Assembly (NCBI GenBank): GCA_947494695.1
Contig: CANLWB010000007.1
Location: 62,001-126,000, forward strand
Direction of reading: 5' to 3'
DNA: 64,000 nt
Source: an uncultured Flavobacteriaceae bacterium
Lineage (GTDB): Bacteria; Bacteroidota; Bacteroidia; Flavobacteriales; Flavobacteriaceae
Shown: positions 57,532 to 64,000 of the stretch, one piece after another
Layout of the letters: each line of letters begins with the position of its first letter
Position numbering within the stretch: the first letter of the stretch is position 1
Position numbers and translations under genes: made by a program
Notes under the pieces: model-generated
Told to the model about the DNA's origin: nothing
Seen by the model: the letters and a program-made list of their open reading frames with translations, nothing else
Databases searched by the model: none

Positions 57532-59157
57532 CTAGACAACAACCGAATACATTTTATTTCGCAATTCCTTTATTTTAGGGTTTTGCATGTACTCATCGAA
57601 CGTCGTGTATCTATCAATAACACCATTTGGTGTTAACTCTACAACTCTATTGGCTACCGTTTGCGCAAACTCATGATCATGTGTTGTAAACAATACGGTA
57701 CCTTTAAAGTTTTTTAAAGAATTATTAAACGCTGTAATACTTTCCAGATCCAAGTGGTTCGTTGGCTCGTCTAATTGAAGTACATTGGCTCTTGTCATCA
57801 TCATCTTAGATAACATACAACGCACTTTTTCTCCTCCCGATAGTACCGAAGATTTTTTAAACGCTTCCTCTCCACTAAAGATCATCTTGCCTAAAAAGCC
57901 ACGAATATTAACTTCCTCCCTTTCTTCTTCGGTCTGCGCCCATTGGCGTAACCAATCGATCAGGTTTAATTCATTATCAAAAAACTCGCTGTTATCTAAT
58001 GGCAAATAGGACTGTGTTGTAGTAACCCCCCAGGCCAATTTACCGGCCTCGGCCTCTTCCTTGTTATTTAATATTTGATAAAAAGCTGTAGTAGCTCTTG
58101 AGTCTCTTGAAAACACAACAACCTTATCCCCTTTCGCCAAATTTAAATCAATGTTTTTAAACAAAACCTCTCCATCTATAGATGCTGCAAGACCTTCTAC
58201 ATTAAGTATTTGGTCTCCGGCTTCTCGGTCACGTTCAAAAATAATAGCTGGATATCTACGGGATGTAGGTCTTATATCGTTAATATTTAACTTATCGATC
58301 ATCTTCTTTCTACTCGTAGCTTGTTTGCTTTTTGCAACATTAGCAGAAAAACGTCTTATAAATTCCTCTAATTCTTTCTTCTTTTCCTCGGCCTTTTTAT
58401 TTTGCTGTGCCCGTTGGCGAGCTGCTAATTGAGAAGACTCATACCAAAACGTGTAGTTTCCAGAGTAGTTATTAATCTTTCCAAAGTCAATATCAGAAAT
58501 GTGCGTACAAACAGCATCTAAAAAGTGACGGTCGTGAGATACCACAATAACACAGTTATCGTAATTCGCCAGGAAATGTTCCAGCCAGGCAATGGTTTCA
58601 TAATCCAGGTCATTGGTAGGCTCATCCATTATTAGAACGTCTGGGTTCCCAAATAAAGCCTGTGCTAATAGCACCCTTACTTTTTGCTTACCATCCAAAT
58701 CACGCATTAATGTGTAATGAAACTCCTCCTTTATCCCTAGGTTCGATAACATCGCAGCCGCATCACTGTCGGCATTCCAACCATTCATTTCTTCAAACGT
58801 TACCTGGAGTTCCCCTATTTTTTCGGCATTCTCATCTGTATAATCAGCATATAGCGCATCGATTTCAGATTTAATCTTAAATAAAGGCTTATTTCCCATT
58901 AAAACAGTTTCTAAAACGGTATGCTCATCGTATAGGTTATGGTTTTGTTCTAATACGGACATGCGTTTTCCTGACTCCAGGGCAACATGACCAGATGTCG
59001 CTTCCTGCTTTCCTGATAAAATCTTTAAAAACGTAGACTTACCAGAACCGTTGGCTCCAATAATCCCATAACAATTACCCGTGGTAAAAGTTGTATTTAC
59101 TTCGTCGAAAAGAACACGTTTTCCAAACTGAACTGAAAGGTTTGATACTGTTAACAT
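57532..59157 (-). CDS. ABC-F family ATPase (YbiT-like), asymmetric ATP sites
   Basis: ABC-F proteins act on the ribosome, not as transporters. The 541-residue protein has two ATPase domains joined by a charged helical linker (about 235-290: ARQRAQQNKKAEEKKKELEEF). Domain 1 has an intact Walker A, GANGSGKS (34-41), and Walker B LIMDEPTNDLD but its signature is DLDGKQKVRV instead of LSGG. Domain 2 has an intact signature LSGGEKVR and Walker B LQLDEPTNHLD, but its Walker A position reads FSRDSRATT. Since each ATP site uses Walker A of one domain and signature of the other, one composite site is complete and the other degenerate. It has its own -7 element (TACTTTTG, 59256-59263). Confidence 0.92.
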   Translation of the reverse strand: MLTVSNLSVQFGKRVLFDEVNTTFTTGNCYGIIGANGSGKSTFLKILSGKQEATSGHVALESGKRMSVLEQNHNLYDEHTVLETVLMGNKPLFKIKSEIDALYADYTDENAEKIGELQVTFEEMNGWNADSDAAAMLSNLGIKEEFHYTLMRDLDGKQKVRVLLAQALFGNPDVLIMDEPTNDLDYETIAWLEHFLANYDNCVIVVSHDRHFLDAVCTHISDIDFGKINNYSGNYTFWYESSQLAARQRAQQNKKAEEKKKELEEFIRRFSANVAKSKQATSRKKMIDKLNINDIRPTSRRYPAIIFERDREAGDQILNVEGLAASIDGEVLFKNIDLNLAKGDKVVVFSRDSRATTAFYQILNNKEEAEAGKLAWGVTTTQSYLPLDNSEFFDNELNLIDWLRQWAQTEEEREEVNIRGFLGKMIFSGEEAFKKSSVLSGGEKVRCMLSKMMMTRANVLQLDEPTNHLDLESITAFNNSLKNFKGTVLFTTHDHEFAQTVANRVVELTPNGVIDRYTTFDEYMQNPKIKELRNKMYSVVV

Positions 59158-59255
59158 AGGGTAATCTTATTTACGCTTTGGCTTAATTTTGTTTATTTAA
59201 AACCTACTATTTAGGTGATTTTATTCACTTTCATTGCCTAATTCGTAAGTTTTTG

Positions 59256-59263
59256 CAAAAGTA
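59256..59263 (-). promoter_or_regulatory. ABC-F gene -7 element
   Basis: TACTTTTG on the minus strand, about 99 bases before the start; no exact TTG at the usual spacing. Confidence 0.4.
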
Positions 59264-59376
59264 GAAAATTCAAACGGCACTAAGAAACCTAAGGTTCTCT
59301 TTTAGTTAAAAATTTCATTTTCTATGCTATATTAACATTTAACAACGCATTAACAGCTCCTTATTAATACAACCCA

Positions 59377-59384
59377 TATTTTTG
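59377..59384 (+). promoter_or_regulatory. -7 element before the thioredoxin-like lipoprotein gene
   Basis: TATTTTTG on the plus strand. Transcription near 59391 would exclude the start at 59382 and supports the ATG at 59430. Confidence 0.45.
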
Positions 59385-59429
59385 TATAATAATTATGTAC
59401 TCGATTATGAGTACAATTTGAGGGGATTT

Positions 59430-60851
59430 ATGAGATTACATGTTTCAATATTATTGATGTTTCTAACACTTCTGTGCTGTAAGGATAAATATTCTGAAAC
59501 AGAGGATAAATACGCGTATGTTGGAGGAGAAGTTATTAATCCAACTACGGATTATGTGGTTTTGTTTAAGCGTGAAACTGTTATTGATACAGTGAAACTT
59601 GATGGGAGAAACCGATTTCTATATAAAATTGATAATTTGAATGAAGGCTTATATACTTTTACCCACGGTTCAGAATACCAAACCATCCTTTTAGAGCCTA
59701 AAGATAGTATTATGTTTAGGTTAAATACTCTGGATTTTGATGAATCTCTCGTTTTTACAGGACATGGCGCTAAAAAGAATAACTATTTAATAAACGAGTA
59801 CTTAGAAAACGAAATCGAAGAAAAGTATATTTTTAAACTTTGTCAATTAACACCTTCCATTTATGAAAAGCGCATCGACTCGCTAAAAGCTGTTAAAATG
59901 ACAAAATTTGCATCCTTTAAAAAGAAACATGAAACGTCTACTTTATTCGAGAAAATAGCACAAACAAATATTGATTATGATTACTATTCCAGTAAAGAGG
60001 TATATCCTTTTGTGCATTACGGAAAAGATAAAAGAACCATTTTAAAATCTCTACCTGATGATTTTTATGCTTATCGTAAAGATGTTAATTATAACAATAA
60101 TTCATCCAGTAATTATTATAAATACAGCAAGTTTTTAAAATATTCATTTAGTAATATGGCTCTTAATGAGCATAATGCGAATTCTAATGATAAATACTTC
60201 GACCGATATTCTGTGCATTATAATTTGGCCAGATTAAAACTAATTGATAGTCTCATTTTAGATTCTAAGGTCAAGGATGATCTACTGTACGAATTTGTTA
60301 TAGGTTATATTTCTAAAAACAAAGATATAGACCGGAACAAGACTATTTTAAATTCTTTCCTGGAGAAAAGTGAAAGTGAAAAACATAAAATGAAGCTGAC
60401 AAGTTTCACAAACTCTCTAAGCACGTTAAGGGAAGGCGATGATTTTCCAGACATCAGACTTCTCGATTATAATAATAATGAATTAACGATTAGTAGTATT
60501 CTAAATTCGCCTGTAGTTATAAGTTTTTGGTCGCATACTTATCACCAACATTTTAAGGATAGTCATAAAAAAATAGAAAAATTAAGAAAGAAATACCCCG
60601 AAATTACTTTTATTGTCATTAACACTGACAATTATGGTCTTGAAAAGTCTAAAAAATCGCTTAGGAAGTACAAACTACCTGTTAAAAACGAGTATATCTT
60701 TAAAAATCCTGAAGAAGCCCGTAAAGCTTTAGTCATTCACCCAATGACGAAAGCGTTTATTCTTGATAAAGACAAAAAGATTGTAAATAGCCATACCAAT
60801 ATTTTTTCCAGAAAATTCGAAAAACAATTGCACGGCTTACTCGAAAAATAA
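59430..60851 (+). CDS. Thioredoxin-fold lipoprotein without CxxC
   Basis: The start at 59430 (MRLHVSILLMFLTLLCC, lipobox LLCC, 473 residues) is preferred over 59382. The first third is beta-rich (AYVGGEVINPTTDYVVLFKRETVIDTV, DUF4369-like pattern), then a helical region, then a thioredoxin-like fold from about residue 340 (SLREGDDFPDIRLLDYNNNELTISS... SPVVISFWSHTYHQHFKD). Where TlpA proteins have WCxxC, this has WSHTYHQH, so no redox activity is expected. This is close in layout to the TlpA-like lipoprotein at 52.4 kb. It may bind protein or a metal through the histidines. Confidence 0.8.
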   Translation: MRLHVSILLMFLTLLCCKDKYSETEDKYAYVGGEVINPTTDYVVLFKRETVIDTVKLDGRNRFLYKIDNLNEGLYTFTHGSEYQTILLEPKDSIMFRLNTLDFDESLVFTGHGAKKNNYLINEYLENEIEEKYIFKLCQLTPSIYEKRIDSLKAVKMTKFASFKKKHETSTLFEKIAQTNIDYDYYSSKEVYPFVHYGKDKRTILKSLPDDFYAYRKDVNYNNNSSSNYYKYSKFLKYSFSNMALNEHNANSNDKYFDRYSVHYNLARLKLIDSLILDSKVKDDLLYEFVIGYISKNKDIDRNKTILNSFLEKSESEKHKMKLTSFTNSLSTLREGDDFPDIRLLDYNNNELTISSILNSPVVISFWSHTYHQHFKDSHKKIEKLRKKYPEITFIVINTDNYGLEKSKKSLRKYKLPVKNEYIFKNPEEARKALVIHPMTKAFILDKDKKIVNSHTNIFSRKFEKQLHGLLEK

Positions 60852-60867
60852 TTGTTAATACATCGCT

Positions 60868-61275
60868 TTATTTAATGGTTAGAACATAGGTTCTTGAGGT
60901 ATGGTCAGAACACATCGGTCCATTAATGCGTCCGTAGTAATCATCCTCAGGTCTGGCTTCCAGAAATACTTCGATAGTAAAACGCCCTGATTCTATAGGT
61001 ATCCCCTTTAATACAACTTCTCTATATCTGTTATAAGATACTATGATACCTTCCGGTAATCGACCAGTAACATCGAAATAATAATCGTAATCATCATCGT
61101 TTGGTTCGTTTTTAATTTCGGCAGTAATTATTTCAGAGTAATACTCACTTACAAAACCAACTGCCAGGGATTTTTCATGCAATTCAGGTCTTACATTAAT
61201 AACACAATCTAAAACATCGTCGCAACTGCTAAATGCCAAAACAGATAAAAGAAGAAGAAGTAACTGTCGTTTCAT
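60868..61275 (-). CDS. Small surface-type lipoprotein with putative Ig-like domain
   Basis: The 135-residue protein has a lipoprotein signal with lipobox AFSSC (C18) followed by DDVLDC, an acidic stretch typical of surface-exported Bacteroidota lipoproteins. The rest fits a putative Ig-like domain (VTGRLPEGIIVSYNRYREVVLKGIPIESGRFTIEVF, in pieces LPEGI and GIPIESGRFTIEV). Unrecognised otherwise. It converges with the preceding lipoprotein gene. Confidence 0.75.
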   Translation of the reverse strand: MKRQLLLLLLSVLAFSSCDDVLDCVINVRPELHEKSLAVGFVSEYYSEIITAEIKNEPNDDDYDYYFDVTGRLPEGIIVSYNRYREVVLKGIPIESGRFTIEVFLEARPEDDYYGRINGPMCSDHTSRTYVLTIK

Positions 61276-61326
61276 AATCTAAGGTATTTTTGAAACAATA
61301 ATTATCAAATAACATGCCGAAATGTT

Positions 61327-62130
61327 TTAAAGCTTATAATGATTCATTAATAGCCTTTCATAAACTTTATCTGGAAGTATTCGTTTTAGCACAATCGAAA
61401 ACTTTTGCATAAATTCCCCTACCTTATAATGCACCTTGGGGTTCTTTGTATTTATAATTTTATAAATCGCCTGTGCCATTAGATTTGGATCACTTCCACT
61501 ATCAACATGTTCGTCCATTAGATTTAATGTATTCCCGTAAGGTTCTTTATAAGGCGAATCATCAAGAAGTGGCGCATGATAACGTCCCGCGGCAATGTTT
61601 GTGGCGAAGTCCCCGGGAGCTACGTTAGTCATTTTAACATTAAACGCTTTAAGCTCCATCCTAAAGGCTTCTGTTAATAGCTCTAGTGCTCCTTTACTTG
61701 CACTGTATATCCCGCGATACGGCAGTCCCATATACCCGGCAATTGAGGTGATGTTTATAATCAATCCTGAACGTTGTTTACGCATTTGCGGTAACACCGC
61801 TTTAATAACATTAATAGGTCCAAAAAAATTCGTTTCAAAATTATCCTTAATATGAGCTTCTGGAGTCTCTTCTATGGGCCCTGTAATACCCGCTCCTGCA
61901 TTATTAACAAGGATATCTAACCTTCCCTCTTTTTCTATAACGATATGTACCGCCTTTAGTATAGTCTCATAGTGTTTAACATCTAAAGCTATAATAGGAA
62001 ATTTACTATCTGGGTATTTATCAGGATTCCTACTGGTACCATAAACAGTATATTCTTTTTGAGTTAAAAACTCTCCAATGGATTTTCCTATTCCCGAGGA
62101 TCCTCCGGTAATTAAAATAACTTTAGACAT
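61327..62130 (-). CDS. Short-chain dehydrogenase/reductase
   Basis: The 267-residue protein has TGGSSGIGKSIG (8-19), NNAGAG (76-81), and the catalytic set S129, Y142 and K146 (YSASK). It is of the classical SDR type, NAD(P)-dependent. The substrate cannot be read; the pattern is like 3-oxoacyl or retinol-type reductases of Bacteroidota. Confidence 0.88.
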   Translation of the reverse strand: MSKVILITGGSSGIGKSIGEFLTQKEYTVYGTSRNPDKYPDSKFPIIALDVKHYETILKAVHIVIEKEGRLDILVNNAGAGITGPIEETPEAHIKDNFETNFFGPINVIKAVLPQMRKQRSGLIINITSIAGYMGLPYRGIYSASKGALELLTEAFRMELKAFNVKMTNVAPGDFATNIAAGRYHAPLLDDSPYKEPYGNTLNLMDEHVDSGSDPNLMAQAIYKIINTKNPKVHYKVGEFMQKFSIVLKRILPDKVYERLLMNHYKL

Positions 62131-62258
62131 TTTTTAAACAATTGAAGTTCTAAAAATACAATTAAAATTAAACGATTCCCATCTTCACAGGGATGTATTA
62201 AACAAAAAAATCCTGATTAGCTTATGCTTTCAAGATTTAAGTTTATTGTACAAAAAAA

Positions 62259-62357
62259 GGCAAGCTACCTACATCACACCGCTACGACCATTTACCTTTG
62301 CTTCGTTCCCGACCTGGAGGATTCAACAGGAGCTGGTTGTGTAGGACTTGCCGGCTG
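62259..62357 (-). ncRNA. ffs: Signal recognition particle RNA, small bacterial type (4.5S)
   Basis: On the minus strand the conserved SRP apical domain reads CCAGGTCGGGAACGAAGCA (complement of 62298-62316), close to the Escherichia coli core CAGGTCCGGAAGGAAGCAGC. Outer arms GGCAAG (minus, 62352-62347) and CTTGCC (62264-62259) close the rod, with CCTACA against TGTAGG inside. A T run (complement of 62252-62258) forms the terminator. A consensus promoter is directly upstream. It would work with Ffh for membrane-protein targeting. Confidence 0.9.
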
Positions 62358-62387
62358 CAAAGATACAATCTTTTAAAATTTTAACAA
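62358..62387 (-). promoter_or_regulatory. SRP RNA promoter
   Basis: On the minus strand TTG (62387-62385), 19-bp spacer, TATCTTTG (62365-62358), an exact consensus. The RNA starts a few bases downstream. Confidence 0.85.
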
Positions 62388-62441
62388 TGATTTTTTAAAC
62401 TGATTTTAAATAAATATCTTGCTTAAAAATAAAATCTGGCA

Positions 62442-63482
62442 ATGAACATTCTTAAATATCTATCAATCATATTTTTAGGGTCATTAATTATTTCCTGTGG
62501 TTCTAATTCTGGCAAAATTAAAAATGCTTTTGAGATAAAAACTAATGCTAAAAAGGGCAATATTTTTAATAATGAAGCTTTAAAATTGTCTTTGGAAAAC
62601 AAAAAGGCGCATACTATCGATTCGGTATTTTATACACTTGATGGCACAAAGGTTAATGAGCATGTCGTATTAAACGATTTTAAATTGGGGAAACAGACTG
62701 TTGAAGCCACTGTATATTTTAATAATACGGAAAAGCAAACTGTTAATACGGCTGTTACAATACTTAATAATGAACCTCCAAAGGTTTACGATTACAAAAT
62801 TATAAATGAGTATCCTCATGATATCACTTCTTATACGCAGGGACTCGAGTTTTATAATGATACGCTTTATGAAAGTACCGGGCAATATAAAAAATCGAAA
62901 CTTAGAAAAGTGGATTACAAAACAGGGGAAGTCGTTAAGAATATTGACCTGGCTAATGAATATTTTGGTGAAGGATTAACCATTTTTAATGATAAGATCT
63001 ATCAATTAACCTGGAAAGAAGGTACCGGACTTGTTTACGATGTGAATTCATTAAACAAAACGGGAAGTTTTAAATACGGAAATAGTAAAGAAGGTTGGGG
63101 ATTATGCCATAACGATAATGCTATTTACAAAAGCGATGGTACAGAGAAAATATGGCTTTTAAATCCTGACGCTTTAACTGAAGAATCCTATATTCAAGTA
63201 TTTACTAATAAAGGAAAGATCATTGGTATCAACGAAATGGAATGGATTAATGGTGAAATATACGCCAATCGTTACCAAAAGGACGGGGTAGCCATTATTA
63301 ATCCGAAAAATGGCGCCGTAATTGGCGTTATTAACTTTTCTCCACTTAAAAAGCTTGTAAAACAGCACGAAACCTTAGATGTACTTAATGGCATCGCCTA
63401 TAATCCAAAAACAAAGACCATTTTTGTGACAGGAAAACATTGGGATAAATTGTTTGAGGTCGAGATTATTGAGAAGCCATAG
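62442..63482 (+). CDS. Glutaminyl-peptide cyclotransferase, lipoprotein
   Basis: This 346-residue lipoprotein (lipobox IISC, C19) has an N-terminal beta region (about 30-110), then a beta-propeller cyclotransferase domain from about 115: NEYPHDITSYTQGLEFYNDTLYESTG, KLRKVDYKTGEVVKNIDL, EGLTIFNDKIYQLTWKEG, EGWGLCHN, DGTEKIWLLNP and INEMEWINGEIYANRYQKDGVAIINPKNG. The enzyme makes pyroglutamate from an N-terminal glutamine. Bacteroidota signal peptidase I commonly leaves glutamine at +1, and at least ten predicted exported proteins in this window do so, giving it obvious substrates. Confidence 0.9.
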   Translation: MNILKYLSIIFLGSLIISCGSNSGKIKNAFEIKTNAKKGNIFNNEALKLSLENKKAHTIDSVFYTLDGTKVNEHVVLNDFKLGKQTVEATVYFNNTEKQTVNTAVTILNNEPPKVYDYKIINEYPHDITSYTQGLEFYNDTLYESTGQYKKSKLRKVDYKTGEVVKNIDLANEYFGEGLTIFNDKIYQLTWKEGTGLVYDVNSLNKTGSFKYGNSKEGWGLCHNDNAIYKSDGTEKIWLLNPDALTEESYIQVFTNKGKIIGINEMEWINGEIYANRYQKDGVAIINPKNGAVIGVINFSPLKKLVKQHETLDVLNGIAYNPKTKTIFVTGKHWDKLFEVEIIEKP

Positions 63483-63570
63483 AAAAACATAAATAGTCCT
63501 TCTTTTTTATTGGGAAAACGGAATGCAACGCGTTCCAGTCCTCAACATAAATAATAGAACGACCTCCCTG

Positions 63571-64000
63571 CTATGAGTCCAAAGGGATATTCAAAGTTAC
63601 TCTGGTTCCTTTTCCTTCTTTTGAATTGAGAAATAATCGTCCATTTATATACGTAATGCGCTCTTTCATGAAGGTCATTCCCATCCCTCCTTCTCCAGTC
63701 TTTACGTTCGTTATTTTATTAGGGTCAAATCCCTTTCCATCATCGTCTATAACAATACTTAAGATCTCTTTGCTATGAGATAGAGACACAATGATATGAC
63801 TAGAATCTGCATATTTTATAGCATTATTTATGGCTTCCTGTACAATGCGATAAACATTAATTTCGGCTAATGAATCTAGTCGCTGCGCAAAATCGGTCTT
63901 ATTATAAAGCACAATATCTTTTCCTGTGAGTTTGGATAGCTCCTGGGTTAATTTTGCAATAGCAGGCACAACACCATAATCTGCTAATTCCGGAGGGGTT
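63571..64000 (-). CDS. Sensor histidine kinase C-terminal part (truncated by the window edge)
   Basis: The frame enters from beyond the right edge (PPELADYGVVPAIAKL, typical of the helix after the HisKA_3 phospho-acceptor) and ends at 63571. The HATPase domain is clear: N box NVYRIVQEAINNAIKYAD, G1 DDDGKGFDP and G2 GEGGMGMTFMKERI. This is the NarX/DegS-type histidine kinase (HPK7), which usually pairs with a NarL-type regulator; that partner is outside the window. The GTG at 63969 is not the true start. Confidence 0.88.
   Translation of the reverse strand, partial: TPPELADYGVVPAIAKLTQELSKLTGKDIVLYNKTDFAQRLDSLAEINVYRIVQEAINNAIKYADSSHIIVSLSHSKEILSIVIDDDGKGFDPNKITNVKTGEGGMGMTFMKERITYINGRLFLNSKEGKGTRVTLNIPLDS

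Overview
This window is a low-GC chromosomal segment from a gliding-type marine or soil Bacteroidota, almost certainly family Flavobacteriaceae. The support is direct: a type IX secretion (T9SS) protein PorQ, a SprB-like giant adhesin with a gliding-motility C-terminal sorting domain, its PorP/SprF partner, OmpA/PD40 proteins, Bacteroidota-type promoters (TTG or TTTG, 18-20 bp, then TAnnTTTG), very weak Shine-Dalgarno sequences, and at least ten signal peptides that leave glutamine at +1. I see no insertion sequence, phage, CRISPR array or tRNA. The genus cannot be named from the sequence alone.

Layout. 0.2-13.8 kb is a surface-adhesin operon: a small secreted protein, a 2636-residue adhesin whose centre is a highly conserved higher-order tandem repeat, a SprF-like outer-membrane protein, two tandem OmpA/PD40 paralogues, and two stacked terminators. 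13.9-19.1 kb holds a CAP-domain lipoprotein, pdxH, and a pyrR-pyrB operon running into two small proteins and ribonuclease Z. 19.1-20.1 kb is a gene graveyard with a broken quinone oxidoreductase. 20.1-34.2 kb is mostly housekeeping: a PLP desulfhydrase/deaminase, rpsA, LysM protein, cmk, porQ, lon, rhomboid, an acyltransferase, a sulfatase, glmM and an ACP phosphodiesterase-like gene. 34.2-38.5 kb holds gamma-glutamyltransferase and small unknowns, including a secreted protein broken at a C7 run. 38.7-50 kb: uvrA, a LOG-family gene, a peptidase-like/barrel protein, a fused E1 ketoacid dehydrogenase, and a methyltransferase with a helical partner. 50.2-64 kb: a beta-helix/TonB-C fusion, TlpA-like lipoproteins, pheT, PAP2, DUF2007, an ABC-F ATPase, an SDR, the SRP RNA, glutaminyl cyclotransferase, and a histidine kinase running off the end.

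How it fits together. The adhesin operon supplies T9SS cargo (type B sorting domain) plus the SprF-type partner such cargo is known to need; PorQ belongs to the T9SS attachment machinery. The lipoprotein glutaminyl cyclotransferase near the end is the expected enzyme for capping the many +1 glutamines seen on exported proteins here. The most unusual items are the adhesin repeat hierarchy, the beta-helix protein ending in a TonB C-terminal domain, a peptidase-like outer-membrane protein lacking HExxH, an ABC-F protein with complementary defects in its two ATP sites, and the C7-run frameshift.
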